Source of the DNA: Candidatus Kapaibacterium sp. | GTDB taxonomy: Bacteria > Bacteroidota > Ignavibacteria > Kapaibacteriales > UBA4661 | Reading direction: 5' to 3' | DNA: 64,000 nt | Assembly: GCA_025455065.1 (NCBI GenBank) | Contig: JALONG010000023.1 | Coordinates: 1 to 64,000 of the forward strand | Part shown: positions 17,681 to 27,754 of the stretch, one piece after another | How positions within the stretch are numbered: the stretch's first letter is position 1 | Layout of the letters: each line of letters starts with the position of its first letter | Translations under genes and position numbers: made by a program | Notes under the pieces: generated by a model | Told to the model about the DNA's origin: nothing | The model's database searches: none | The model's input: the letters and a program-made list of their open reading frames with translations, nothing else

Positions 17681-19528
17681 ATGAAAACAGCCATCCACCT
17701 TGCTACCATCTTGTTTCTGCTCTATGGAACTATGGTTGCACAAACCGTACAAACGCGCTTTGGAACAATCCAAAGCACAACCGGCGACAGCGTTGCGGCG
17801 TTCCTCGGTATTCCCTTTGCAAAACCGCCACTTGGTGCGCTGCGGTGGCAAGTGCCGGAGCAGCCGGACGCATGGCTCACCACACTCCAAACAACAGCAT
17901 TTAAGCCGTCCTGTCCGCAAAAGGAATTTGAACAAGGTAGCACCATTGGAACGATTGTCGGTAATGAAGATTGTTTATACTTGAATGTTTGGACTCCGCA
18001 AACTGCGCTGCAAAGCGGAGCAACGCGCTTGCCTGTGCTGGTCTTTATTCATGGCGGCGGCAATCAGCAAGGCAGCGCAAGCAGTATCACGGGGGGAACA
18101 CGTATTTACGACGGGAGAAATATGGCGCGGCGCGGCAATGCGGTGATTGTTACGATTCAGTACCGTTTGGGTGCGTTGGGTTTTTTAGTGCATCCCGGGT
18201 TGGAACAAGAGCAATCAAGCGGCAGGGCAGGAAATTACGCCGTGCTTGACCAAATTCTCGCCTTACGTTGGGTGCGGGAGAACATTACCCGTTTTGGTGG
18301 TGACACGAGCCGCACGATGATATTTGGCGAAAGTGCAGGAGGCTTGAATGTAGGGAATTTGCTGACTTCGCCACTTGCCGCAGGGCTGTTCCAACGGGCG
18401 TGTATTCAAAGTGCCGCACCAATTATCAACGATTACGCTGATTCCCGGATGAAATCTACCGCTTTTGTGAATGGTTTTGTGCCAAGCGGAACGGACGTGG
18501 CAAAAATTGCCCAAATGCGAACACTCAGCATTGAACGCTTGCTTGCGGACGTTAGCAGCCCCATAAGCGGTGGTGTGGTTCAGCAGACGTGGCAGCCCGT
18601 TGTGGATGGTGTTGTTTTTCCCCGCTCGCCGCAACAGGCATTTGAAAGCCGCGATTTCAATCGAGTGCCGTTGTTGATTGGTTCTAATGCCGATGAAATG
18701 AGTTTGTCCGTGCCGCCAACCGTTACGCCCGCTCTCTTTCGTGCGTTTGTGGCTCAAAGTTTGCCACAAGCATTTCAAGCACGGGCTATGCAACTGTATC
18801 CTCCCGGCACGACCAATGCCGAAGCGCGAAATTCCTATATTCAACTTGTCAGTGATGGTCAATTTACGGCATCGGTGCGGCGTACAGCGCGGTGGGTTGC
18901 ACAAAATCAATCACAACCTGTGTGGCGATATTTCTTTTCGTATCGCCACACCGTTCCACAACTTGCTGCGTTTGGTTCATATCACGGCATGGAACTCTTT
19001 TACGTTTTCAACACGTGGGAAAATGCAACCTTGGGGCGCGGTGCGCTCTTCAGTAACCAAGACGCAGCCGTGCAAAATGCCATGTTGCGGTATTGGGTCA
19101 ATTTCGCAGCAACGGGTAATCCCAACGGCACAGGTCTTGCAGAATGGCGGCAATTTGACGCTGTGCGCGATTGTTACATGGAAATAAAAGCACAGCCCAA
19201 CGGAACGCAATGCGGCTTGCTGACGGCAAAATCGGATTTTTGGGACGACGTACAAATGGCGAGAATGACGACGAGTGTTTCCGGCAAGAATAATGATAAA
19301 TCCTCACTCCCTCTTGCATTCCCAAATCCTGCAAACGAAACTCTTGCGCTGACGATTATGGAAAACACAACGGTACACCTCTACAATGTGCTTGGGCAGC
19401 GTGTGATGGAGCAGTTTTGTTCGGTAGGGCAGCATTATATTGATATTGGGCATTTAGCTCCGGGAGGGTATTTGCTGGTGTACAAGGGAAAAAACCTTCA
19501 AACGGCACGTATTTCCATTGTGCGGTAA
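17681..19528 (+). CDS. Secreted type-B carboxylesterase with T9SS sorting domain
   Basis: 615 residues from the ATG at 17681, which begins a clear signal peptide (ending MVAQ); upstream in-frame codons lack signal character. The alpha/beta-hydrolase core shows the type-B features EDCLYLNVW, the oxyanion HGGG, the nucleophile Ser in GESAG (about residue 217), an acidic member in GSNADEMS and the catalytic His in SYHGMEL (about 432). The last 75 residues are a T9SS sorting domain (AFPNPANE ... VHLYNVLGQRV ... LAPGGYLLVY ... ISIVR). It should hydrolyse carboxylic esters outside the cell; the natural substrate is unknown. Confidence 0.9.
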   Translation: MKTAIHLATILFLLYGTMVAQTVQTRFGTIQSTTGDSVAAFLGIPFAKPPLGALRWQVPEQPDAWLTTLQTTAFKPSCPQKEFEQGSTIGTIVGNEDCLYLNVWTPQTALQSGATRLPVLVFIHGGGNQQGSASSITGGTRIYDGRNMARRGNAVIVTIQYRLGALGFLVHPGLEQEQSSGRAGNYAVLDQILALRWVRENITRFGGDTSRTMIFGESAGGLNVGNLLTSPLAAGLFQRACIQSAAPIINDYADSRMKSTAFVNGFVPSGTDVAKIAQMRTLSIERLLADVSSPISGGVVQQTWQPVVDGVVFPRSPQQAFESRDFNRVPLLIGSNADEMSLSVPPTVTPALFRAFVAQSLPQAFQARAMQLYPPGTTNAEARNSYIQLVSDGQFTASVRRTARWVAQNQSQPVWRYFFSYRHTVPQLAAFGSYHGMELFYVFNTWENATLGRGALFSNQDAAVQNAMLRYWVNFAATGNPNGTGLAEWRQFDAVRDCYMEIKAQPNGTQCGLLTAKSDFWDDVQMARMTTSVSGKNNDKSSLPLAFPNPANETLALTIMENTTVHLYNVLGQRVMEQFCSVGQHYIDIGHLAPGGYLLVYKGKNLQTARISIVR

Positions 19529-19554
19529 TGTACGACCTATTCTCTATATCCGCG

Positions 19555-22128
19555 TTAATCCTCAACACGCGGTAACTCCACAAAAAACGTTGCGCCGTTG
19601 CCAAGTTCCGATTCGCACCACGCTCGCCCTTGCATGGCTTCTGCGAGGCGTTTGACGATGCTCAATCCAAGTCCGGTGCTATCTTCTCCGCCGGTCGGTT
19701 TAGCAGAAAGACGGGCAAATTTTCCGAACATTTTTTGTAAATCCTCGGGAGAAAGTCCCGGACCTTCGTCTTGTACGGCAATTCGCACACAATTTTTTGC
19801 AGCGATTTGGCGAACAATGACGCGGGATTGTTTCGGTGAGTATTTGATAGCATTGGAAATGAGGTTGTCAATGATTTGTACTGTGGCTCCCGCGTCAGCA
19901 CGAACCAAAAGTGGTGTTTCGGCATCGTAAAAGAGTAGGGAAATGTTCTTAACAGATGCGCTTTCTCGTTGTTCCTCAAGTGTTTCTCTGATAAGTTCAG
20001 TGATGTTTATCTCTTTCTGCCCCAAATTCATGTTGCCTGATTCAATCGCGTTGATGTCAAGGAGATTTGTAATAATCTCGCTCATGCGTTTGGCAATGTG
20101 TTCTATGCCCAAAAGTATTTTTTGTGATTCCTCAGCATTCATGCGATTACTAAAGCGCTTTAGTATTCCAGCACTTGCCATAATCCCTGCAAGCGGACTT
20201 TTCATGTCGTGGGCTGCTATTCCTAAAAATTCATTTTTTTCACGGTCAAGGTCTTGCAAACGCTGATTTTGTGCGGCTAATCGTTTTGCGAGGTCGTGTT
20301 CGATTTTGACAATTTTTGCTTTGGCGAAGGCTGTAACTACGTGCTTCCGAAAACGCTGCACACGAGCAATATCAAGGCTTGTAAAGGCGCTACGTGAGGT
20401 GTAATTGTCGAAAAACATAATGCTGTCCGGTAGTTCGATGTCGCTTGTCGTGTCAAGTGTAATCGTCATCACGAGTGAACACTCCGGGGGAGCATTGGTA
20501 AATTTTGCGCCATTTTCTATTTCAACCGCATATTCCGTTAAAACATACACTCCTTCTTCGACGGGTTTTGTTTGGATATACCGAATGCGCGTTTCTTCGG
20601 GAGAGAAGCGCAAATGGGAGAATAAATCAGGATTGTAGCCGCGAAAAGCGATAAATTTATATGTTCCCGCTTCTTCATCAAACATCAAAATAGAACTTTT
20701 TTCCGCATTGGGGATGAGAACGTGTCCTTGTTCCAGAAGTTTCGGAAGCAGTTTTTCCAAATCTACTTCGCTGTTGATACTCTGTACGATGCTGTCTATT
20801 GCCTCCAACTCTACGACTTTTTGTTTAACCGAGGAGTTGAGTTCTTGAAGTTGGAGATTGTTTTCATGCAGTTTCGTATTGGCAAGTTCAATTTCTCTTG
20901 CCTGTTCTTCAAGAATGGCTTTTTGGCGAGTGATTTCGACATTTGCGGCACTCTTTTGGCGATTCAGAAAAAGCAGTATTCCCAGAAAAACTATCAACAA
21001 CACGAATCCCAAAGCATAATACACACGTTCAGAAGCTGCGCGTTCTTGTTGTTCTTGCAATAGACGTATTTCCTTGTCTTTGCGCTCATTTTCGTAGGCA
21101 GCTCTCATTGCACTTGCTTGTTTCACGTTATCGCTCAGAAACAGGGAATCTTTGAACGATGTATATTTTTTGAGCGTGATGATTGCCTCCTTCGAGTACC
21201 CAAGCGCGTTGTAGGTGTCCGAAAGAATCAAATATGCCTCCGGCATAGCAGGGTGCATATTGATGCTGTCCGCGAGATTCAGTGCTTGTAAGAGCCAAGG
21301 TAGTGCTTCTTGATTGCGATTCATATCATGCAATGTCCAACCGATGTAGTACCGAGTGAGCATGACATTGCGCAAGTTTCCGAGCCTTTCGTGAATTTCA
21401 AGTGCTTGCTCAAAATATTGAAGCGCCTTCGTAAATTCTTTTTTGCCTTGATAACAAACTCCGAAATTTATCAATGAAATACCGATAGAAAGCGTATCAC
21501 CAAGACTTTGGGCAATACGATAGGATTCCTCATGCCAAACAAGGGCGCTGTCAAACTTTTGTAAACGCCAAAGAATAAATCCAAGATTGTTATGCGCAAT
21601 ACGTCGAAAGTTCTGATTTTTTGAGTGTTTTGTAAGAGCTAAAATGTCGTAGAAATATTGCTGTGCTGCGGGGTAATTTTTTTGTTCCAAGTTGCAAAGC
21701 CCAAGCCCGTTGATATTGCGCATGATGTAGGTTGTATCGCGCCCTGCTTCGGAAGCCTTCAAACCAAGAGAATGAGCATCAAGCGCGAGAATAAACTGCC
21801 CGATATTTTTGTACGCATACCCAATCACAAATTGGGCTCGCCCAATTCGTGCGCTGTCCTGAAGGTTTTGGGCGATGCTTAATGCCTGCCGCGCCATGAT
21901 TAATGCGGTGTCGGGCTTAATGTCGGTAAGTTCAAAACTTATGTGAAACAAGAGGGAAAATGCGGTCGTATCGTTGGGTGATTTTGTGCCATACCGTTGC
22001 GAAAACTCATTGCGGAGACTGTCAATGCGGCGTTGTGCGGTTTGTGCGTTGCCGTAGGTTGGGGAAAGCATCATCAAAAGCAACAAACTTCCTAGTCTGA
22101 GCCAATATTGTAGTGAGGAAATAGTCAT
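19555..22128 (-). CDS. TPR-GAF sensor histidine kinase
   Basis: 857 residues from the ATG at 22128; a longer frame to 22275 would run through an inverted-repeat element and is rejected. A signal peptide (ending GNAQ) is followed by periplasmic tetratricopeptide repeats (about residues 35-340). A transmembrane helix (about 355-375), coiled coil, GAF domain (about 440-600) and kinase core follow. HisKA has the phosphoacceptor in AAHDMKSPL. The ATPase domain has an N box (DNLISNAIKYSP), G1 (DEGPGLS), F box (MFGKF) and G2 (STGLGLSI). No receiver domain is fused and no response regulator is adjacent. The TPR-TM-GAF front end resembles the cyclase at 27734-30115. Confidence 0.9.
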   Translation of the reverse strand: MTISSLQYWLRLGSLLLLMMLSPTYGNAQTAQRRIDSLRNEFSQRYGTKSPNDTTAFSLLFHISFELTDIKPDTALIMARQALSIAQNLQDSARIGRAQFVIGYAYKNIGQFILALDAHSLGLKASEAGRDTTYIMRNINGLGLCNLEQKNYPAAQQYFYDILALTKHSKNQNFRRIAHNNLGFILWRLQKFDSALVWHEESYRIAQSLGDTLSIGISLINFGVCYQGKKEFTKALQYFEQALEIHERLGNLRNVMLTRYYIGWTLHDMNRNQEALPWLLQALNLADSINMHPAMPEAYLILSDTYNALGYSKEAIITLKKYTSFKDSLFLSDNVKQASAMRAAYENERKDKEIRLLQEQQERAASERVYYALGFVLLIVFLGILLFLNRQKSAANVEITRQKAILEEQAREIELANTKLHENNLQLQELNSSVKQKVVELEAIDSIVQSINSEVDLEKLLPKLLEQGHVLIPNAEKSSILMFDEEAGTYKFIAFRGYNPDLFSHLRFSPEETRIRYIQTKPVEEGVYVLTEYAVEIENGAKFTNAPPECSLVMTITLDTTSDIELPDSIMFFDNYTSRSAFTSLDIARVQRFRKHVVTAFAKAKIVKIEHDLAKRLAAQNQRLQDLDREKNEFLGIAAHDMKSPLAGIMASAGILKRFSNRMNAEESQKILLGIEHIAKRMSEIITNLLDINAIESGNMNLGQKEINITELIRETLEEQRESASVKNISLLFYDAETPLLVRADAGATVQIIDNLISNAIKYSPKQSRVIVRQIAAKNCVRIAVQDEGPGLSPEDLQKMFGKFARLSAKPTGGEDSTGLGLSIVKRLAEAMQGRAWCESELGNGATFFVELPRVED

Positions 22129-22183
22129 TGCGGCTGTCCCTGAAGTGTGGAAATGAGTGCGTGATGAATCGGAATTTGATACG

Positions 22184-22301
22184 GTTAGGACTTTCGCAAA
22201 AACAAGTCGCAAGGGGCTAAAGCCCCTTGTTAAACAACGACTTACGCAACAAGGGGTTTCAACCCCTTGCCTCAAAAGTATGGTTTTAAGAAAGTCCTAA
22301 C
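22184..22301. mobile_element. MITE-like inverted-repeat element, 118 bp
   Basis: The outer ends GTTAGGACTTTC (22184 onward) and GAAAGTCCTAAC (to 22301) are perfectly complementary over 12 bp, with further imperfect pairing. Inside are two hairpins, CAAGGGGCTAAAGCCCCTTG (22210-22229) and CAAGGGGTTTCAACCCCTTG (22250-22269), plus AAGTCG/CGACTT. It has no coding capacity, which fits a non-autonomous transposable or REP-like element. It lies just upstream of the histidine kinase start and could carry or disrupt its promoter. Confidence 0.65.
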
Positions 22302-22361
22302 GGTAATTTACGGAAAACAATGCCGTAATTCCACAAAGAATATACCTTCACTCGTGCATTT

Positions 22362-23774
22362 TTACCTGCGAGACAAAAAATAGGTCGTCATTGTGCCTTT
22401 ACCTTTAACGGCAATCTCTTGAGGCGGACTAAAGTAGAACTCAGGATGCAAGAGGGCGGCACTGGTCGGCTGTAATATCCGATACACGTCTTCGGAAATA
22501 TGAATCTTCCCCGGTTCACCGTGAAATTCCATTCGGCTTGCCGTGTTCACGGTGTCGCCCCAAAGGTCGTAGCTGAATTTGTGTTTGCCAATAACCCCCG
22601 CAACCACTTCGCCTGTGTGAATACCGATACGAATGTTGAGGATATTTTGTGTTTCACTATTGAAAACTTCGAGTGTCGTCAGCATATCAAAGGCAAAATT
22701 GGCAATCTTTTCTACATGACGGTCGGCGGAAAGGGGAACACCGCACACAGCCATATACGCATCGCCGATGGTTTTAATTTTTTCAATGCCATGCTTTTCT
22801 GCAAGCGCATCGAAAGCAGAAAACATTCTGTCCAAGAGCGATACAAGCTCTTCGGGGTTCATAGATGCGGAAAGTTTCGTAAAACCAACAATATCGGCAA
22901 AAAGAACGGTTACTTTCTCGAAATGCTCTGCAATGCTTGTTTCACCAGCTTTCATGCGGTTTGCAATCGGTTCGGGGAGTACATTGAGCAGAAGCCTTTC
23001 GGAGGTTCGTTGTTCGTTTTCCAACGCGCGTAAGGTCGTTGTGAGGTTGTTGTTTAAGGCTTCTGCTTCTTCGTAAGCGGCAGCAATTTCCTCGTTTAAC
23101 ATGGCAATACGATTGCGGTCAAATTCAATTTGCTTGCGTTGGACAAATTCCTGTGCATTTTTCCGAAAATTGAGCGACATTCCGATCAGCAAAGCAATCG
23201 TGAGTAATTCCGCCGAAAGAAAGCCCTCCAACCCAAAATTGATGCTGGTTTGTGTTGAGGCATACCACATCGTAGCAAGAAAAAGAAGGTTATTGCTGAG
23301 GACGACACGAACTGCGTATTGGAAATTAAGCATCAACCCCGCGCCCCACAAGGTAAGCACTGCACAATAAGGTCCGACAGGGTTTCCGCCATTGAGTGCT
23401 ATGACATACAACAAAATAGTCGGAAAAACCAAAAACGCCGTCGGCATGAACGTACTGAGGTAATAATGAAACGGCTCCATTGCTTGAACGGAAAGCGATT
23501 TATAGCGGCGGTTCAAGTAAACGGGAATAAGCCCTGCGATACACAACGTCAAGTGTAGGAAAAAGGCAATGAGCCTTGGCGTTGGTTCTAAATTCAAAAG
23601 GTTCAAACTGTCAATCGCAATGATAAAAACTGCATTTGCAGCAAAGACCACAAGCCCAACCAATTTCATGCGGGAGATGTTTGTAAAACTTATTTCCCGT
23701 CGAAATTCCGAGCGGAGTTCCGGCGGGATGATTTCACTATCAGCATTGATAACTGTTCGGATGCGCTGTATCAT
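22362..23774 (-). CDS. Membrane adenylate cyclase, class III
   Basis: 470 residues. About six transmembrane helices (residues 35-190), a coiled coil (about 200-255) and a class III cyclase domain (about 285-455). Both metal aspartates are present (FADIVGFT and KTIGDAYM), as are the adenine-selecting Lys and Asp (EKIKTIGD, LWGDTVN) and the transition-state Asn and Arg (VNTASRM), so ATP is the predicted substrate and cAMP the product. It ends with the IAVKGKGTMTTYFL segment shared by the neighbouring cyclases. First of five tandem minus-strand cyclases. Confidence 0.9.
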   Translation of the reverse strand: MIQRIRTVINADSEIIPPELRSEFRREISFTNISRMKLVGLVVFAANAVFIIAIDSLNLLNLEPTPRLIAFFLHLTLCIAGLIPVYLNRRYKSLSVQAMEPFHYYLSTFMPTAFLVFPTILLYVIALNGGNPVGPYCAVLTLWGAGLMLNFQYAVRVVLSNNLLFLATMWYASTQTSINFGLEGFLSAELLTIALLIGMSLNFRKNAQEFVQRKQIEFDRNRIAMLNEEIAAAYEEAEALNNNLTTTLRALENEQRTSERLLLNVLPEPIANRMKAGETSIAEHFEKVTVLFADIVGFTKLSASMNPEELVSLLDRMFSAFDALAEKHGIEKIKTIGDAYMAVCGVPLSADRHVEKIANFAFDMLTTLEVFNSETQNILNIRIGIHTGEVVAGVIGKHKFSYDLWGDTVNTASRMEFHGEPGKIHISEDVYRILQPTSAALLHPEFYFSPPQEIAVKGKGTMTTYFLSRR

Positions 23775-23800
23775 AGGCTTGGTTCAGGCGGGAAGATTGT

Positions 23801-25330
23801 TCAAAGAGTTCGAGATAAAAAATAGGTCGTCATGGTGCCTTTACCTTTAACGTCAATCTCTTGTGGCGGACTAAACGAGAACTCATGCGTTGATTGACCT
23901 GCATTTGCCCGTTGTAAAATACGAAAAACATCTTCGGTAATATGTATTTTTCCCGGACTTCCGTGAGATTCCATGCGGCTTGCGGTGTTCACGGTGTCGC
24001 CCCACAGGTCGTAGGCAAATTTCTTTTTCCCGATAACGCCGGCAACAACCGTTCCGGTATGAATACCAATACGCAGAGCAATCGGAATATTGAGGTTTGT
24101 CGAAAGAAGTTTAACGGTTTCTTGCATTTCGATAGCCATTTGGACAACAGCCGTGCAGTGGTCTTGGCGTGGTTCGGGCAGCCCGCCGACAATCATATAA
24201 GAATCGCCAATGGTTTTTATTTTTTCCAAGTTGTACTGTTCGGAAAAGATGTCGAAGGCAGAAAATATGCGGTTCAGAAGACTCACGATGTCCCATGCCG
24301 ACCGAGATGATGAAAGTTCAGTAAAGCCAACAATATCAGCAAACATCACTGTTACATTGTCATATGTATTGGCAATCGTTTCTTCTCCAGCTTGCAAGCG
24401 CTCTGCAATGGAGCGGGGGAGAATATTGTGTAACAAACGCTCGGCTCTATCGCGTTCTTGTTCTAATTCCAGACTTCGTTCTTGGAGCATCGTATTCGCA
24501 ATCTCAATTTCGCGGGATTGTTCGCTCAGGAGTTCCATCTGGCGGCTTATTTCTTCGTTTGCCTGGCTTAATTGTTGGTTTAGTTCGGTGGCTTTGCGCT
24601 GCTCTTCCTCCATCATTTTTCTATTGGCAAACTCTTGGCAAAAACTTTTATAAAGAATTGTTGCGGAAAAACCGGAAATGGCAACAACCGAAAACCCTGT
24701 AAATAAAGCATCGAAGATGACAATAGGATTACTATTTGTAGCGAGGATTATTCCTGCAAAGATAAGTGCATTGGAAATGGTGATGACCAGCATATACGCC
24801 AAATTTGCATACAACCCCATACTGAAAAGCCCGACAAAAATACAAAACGCCCCTGCAATATCTTCACCGGCTGCTGATAAACCATAAAAAATTGCATAAA
24901 CAATCAGAGCAAAACTCCCACGAAAAAAATTTGCCCAAACAAAAAATCCCATCATGGAAGCATTGGGGTCAGTAATGCGGAGGCGCTGACCAAAGACATA
25001 TCCCAACACCAAGACACCAATCAATAGATACCGCAAAACGATGTGGTCTTCTAAAACATGAACTTGCGTCATTGGGATATGGAAAACATCCAGCAGAACA
25101 ATCATCACGCCAATAACAATCATTCCAAACCTTGTTCCCTGTACCATACGTTGGAAATTCTGTTTGAGCATTGCGCTAAGAAATTCAAAGCGAAACTGCT
25201 CCGGTACAGGCGAAATGCCTACTTTTTTTGTCCAACCCATTTTCTCTAAATCTTCCATTTGCTTGATGGAAGTTGCATAGATACCATCTTTGGTTGGTTT
25301 ATTGAATGCCCCAAGCGAAATAATTGCCAT
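23801..25330 (-). CDS. Membrane adenylate cyclase, class III
   Basis: 509 residues with a multi-helix membrane region (about 45-215), a long coiled coil (about 225-305) and a class III cyclase domain (about 320-505). Metal aspartates (FADIVGFT, KTIGDSYM), purine-selecting Lys/Asp (EKIKTIGD, LWGDTVN) and Asn/Arg (VNTASRM) are all intact, so adenylate cyclase activity is predicted. It ends 27 nt upstream of the previous cyclase's start, and the two C-termini are nearly identical, consistent with tandem duplication and cotranscription. Confidence 0.9.
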   Translation of the reverse strand: MAIISLGAFNKPTKDGIYATSIKQMEDLEKMGWTKKVGISPVPEQFRFEFLSAMLKQNFQRMVQGTRFGMIVIGVMIVLLDVFHIPMTQVHVLEDHIVLRYLLIGVLVLGYVFGQRLRITDPNASMMGFFVWANFFRGSFALIVYAIFYGLSAAGEDIAGAFCIFVGLFSMGLYANLAYMLVITISNALIFAGIILATNSNPIVIFDALFTGFSVVAISGFSATILYKSFCQEFANRKMMEEEQRKATELNQQLSQANEEISRQMELLSEQSREIEIANTMLQERSLELEQERDRAERLLHNILPRSIAERLQAGEETIANTYDNVTVMFADIVGFTELSSSRSAWDIVSLLNRIFSAFDIFSEQYNLEKIKTIGDSYMIVGGLPEPRQDHCTAVVQMAIEMQETVKLLSTNLNIPIALRIGIHTGTVVAGVIGKKKFAYDLWGDTVNTASRMESHGSPGKIHITEDVFRILQRANAGQSTHEFSFSPPQEIDVKGKGTMTTYFLSRTL

Positions 25331-25488
25331 ATGCGGAAGAGATTATTTTGTCGGAAGTTCCGATGAGAAAAAAGTTCTCGCAAACCTCAATATAGCGAAA
25401 ATTGTCACTTGTCGCCAAATGGAGAATCATGGAAACAACAGAAGCAAACTTGATTGTCGAAACATGAGTAAGAAAGACCATGTACAGG

Positions 25489-26976
25489 CTATAATGACGT
25501 TATTGTTCCCATTAAATAGTACGTTCGCAATACGCCTTTGCCCTTGACCTCAATCTCCCCGCGCTCTTCAAACACAAACTTGTCCTTGAGCGTCTGATAT
25601 ATTTCTTCCGAAACGTGAATTTTTCCCGCCTCTCCGTGCGATTCCATGCGTGAAGCCGTATTAACGGTGTCTCCCCAAAGGTCGTAGGCAAATTTACTTG
25701 TACCGATAACGCCCGCCACTGCCTCGCCTGTGTGGATGCCGACCCGCATTTGGATTTTGTGCGCACCCAATTCTTTCCCTTCCAATACCCACTGCATTCG
25801 CACCGCATCCAACGCAGATTGCATTTCCAGCGCAAACCGTGCAACCCGCTCTGTGTGGTCATCCACAGGCACGGGAACTCCGGCGACAACCATGTAGGCA
25901 TCACCAATGGTCTTAATTTTCTCCAAACCGTGTTTGGCGGCGAGTGCATCCAAGGCAGAAAAAAGCGCATCCAAAAGTTCGACGAGTTCTTGCGGATTGA
26001 CGTTTGCTGAAAGTTTGGTAAAACCGACAACATCGGCAAACAGTACGGTTACGGCGGGAAAATGCTCGGCGATGTGTGTTTCGCCCGATTTCATGCGCTC
26101 AGCAATCACGGCAGGCAAAACGCTGAGAAGAAGCCGCTCGGAACGCTCACGCTCACGGGCAAGCGAGACTCGGTCTTGCTCAATGATGAGGTTTTTTTCT
26201 TGGAGGGCGGCGTTGGTGATTTCGATTTCGGCAGATTGTTGTTCTAGTGTCTCTTGATGCTGACGAAGAGTCGTGTTCATAATGTCTGCTTGGTCTTTGA
26301 GCAACTGAATCAAGTTACGCTCTTTTTCAATGATTTTTTTCTGGGAAAAGACTGCTACGCTGCGTTTGAACGAAGCTCCAGCAGTAATCATCAGAAACAA
26401 CGTCATGAGAGATGAACCAAGTAACGCTTGAACATTCAGAATTACATCAAGAGGGATGGAAGCGAAGAATAGAATAGCCCACCATAAACATAAAAGCAAT
26501 GAACCTAGGAATACTGTCATTAAGCGTGGTGGTAACGTCAACGCCGAACAAAAAATAACAACACTCAAATAAAAAAATATCGGATGACCTTTTGTATTGA
26601 CAACAACGGTAAAAAATACCAACAGACTAAGCCAGATTGCGAAAGGGAAATACTGCAAAAGGCGAATATGATAGTATGAAACATCACGCGATGTTTGGGG
26701 GAATTTACGAGTGGTTGCAATATAGACTGCCGCATTCAAGAGAAACTCGCTGAGGTGCATATACAATACACGTAGATTTTCTGCTTCGGAAAAATCTAGT
26801 GCATTGCGAACATTGATGACATATATGAGCACAAGGTAAAATGAGGATGACGCGGCAAGAAAAATTCGAGCATGGCGGATATTTACAAATACAATTTCTC
26901 GCCAAAATTCCTCCCGATGTTCTTCGGGAATACCGTCAATGCTTGCTCCAACGAGTATATTCCACAGTTTATTCAT
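25489..26976 (-). CDS. Membrane adenylate cyclase, class III
   Basis: 495 residues from the ATG at 26976 (an in-frame GTG at 26985 is possible). Membrane helices (about 30-195), coiled coil (about 205-280) and cyclase domain (about 295-490). Catalytic set intact: FADVVGFT, EKIKTIGDAYM, LWGDTVNTASRM. The membrane sensor part differs from those of its two neighbours while the cyclase parts are very similar, suggesting domain shuffling or divergence of input. A PD-(D/E)XK-like gene is transcribed divergently from 27104. Confidence 0.9.
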   Translation of the reverse strand: MNKLWNILVGASIDGIPEEHREEFWREIVFVNIRHARIFLAASSSFYLVLIYVINVRNALDFSEAENLRVLYMHLSEFLLNAAVYIATTRKFPQTSRDVSYYHIRLLQYFPFAIWLSLLVFFTVVVNTKGHPIFFYLSVVIFCSALTLPPRLMTVFLGSLLLCLWWAILFFASIPLDVILNVQALLGSSLMTLFLMITAGASFKRSVAVFSQKKIIEKERNLIQLLKDQADIMNTTLRQHQETLEQQSAEIEITNAALQEKNLIIEQDRVSLARERERSERLLLSVLPAVIAERMKSGETHIAEHFPAVTVLFADVVGFTKLSANVNPQELVELLDALFSALDALAAKHGLEKIKTIGDAYMVVAGVPVPVDDHTERVARFALEMQSALDAVRMQWVLEGKELGAHKIQMRVGIHTGEAVAGVIGTSKFAYDLWGDTVNTASRMESHGEAGKIHVSEEIYQTLKDKFVFEERGEIEVKGKGVLRTYYLMGTITSL

Positions 26977-27103
26977 AAAGAACACTTCATCGTGTCATCG
27001 TTCCAAATACAAGCGATAATGAAGTTTTGCCCGCACTTCACCACGTCTTGCTTTTTTCGTAATTTAGTGAAAAAGTCTGCAACAACACCAAACTTCAAAC
27101 ATT

Positions 27104-27754
27104 ATGAAATCCTTTGAACGCTGGACGATTGATGAAGTCGAAAAGTTTTTCTCGTTACAACAAACTTTTACACATCCTGCGTTGTCTGCATGGATAGAAG
27201 CCGATGTTGCTTTGACCCAGCAAGAACAACAAACGCTGGAATCATTGCGGCAAAGAGCATTAGAAAATATCGAATTTTGGAATGAAGAAGATCTGAAGAT
27301 GAAATTTATTGCGTTTTTACTTGCATTAGTGCCATTCGACGAGCGTCGGTATAAAGGCTTTTTGGAGCGAACAATCAAAGCAAGGGTGCGGGGTGAGACC
27401 TTGAGCGGTATTGTCGATTACGTTGTGGCAACAGGGAAAGCCGAGCCTCAAGTGCCGTTCTTTTTTCTACAGGAGTATAAACCACAGCGTCGTTCGGGAC
27501 GCGACCCGCTTGCTCAGGTGCTTTCGGCGATGATTGCCGCGCGGGAACAAAATCCAGACCGTCGCAGGATGTACGGCGGATACGTGATTGGTCGGCAATG
27601 GTTCTTTCTTGTTTTGGACGAACAAACCTATACTATCAGCAAAGCCTTTGATGCGACTGATGAAGATATTTTTCGTATTCTTGCTATTTTGAAGCAAATG
27701 AAACAGTACATTGAAGCATGGCTGAATGACCCTTCATATCTTACTTCCAAGTAA
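27104..27754 (+). CDS. PD-(D/E)XK nuclease-like protein, copy 1
   Basis: 216 residues with no signal peptide. The core SGIVDYVVATGK ... FFFLQEYKPQR gives D...ExK, preceded by a conserved FWNEEDLK acidic helix and followed by DPLAQVLSAM (Q-x-x-x-x-M), the order seen in PD-(D/E)XK restriction-like folds. I do not recognise a named family. A close paralogue (same MKSFERWTIDEVE start) lies at 30202. The last 21 nt overlap, tail to tail, the 3' end of the TPR-cyclase on the other strand. TAATTTAGTGAAAA at 27060, similar to that upstream of the paralogue, may be its promoter. Confidence 0.75.
   Translation: MKSFERWTIDEVEKFFSLQQTFTHPALSAWIEADVALTQQEQQTLESLRQRALENIEFWNEEDLKMKFIAFLLALVPFDERRYKGFLERTIKARVRGETLSGIVDYVVATGKAEPQVPFFFLQEYKPQRRSGRDPLAQVLSAMIAAREQNPDRRRMYGGYVIGRQWFFLVLDEQTYTISKAFDATDEDIFRILAILKQMKQYIEAWLNDPSYLTSK

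Noticed and set aside
18263-18910. A 215-codon minus-strand open frame.
   Set aside because: Antisense to the carboxylesterase, whose catalytic motifs are clear; no domain is visible in the antisense product.
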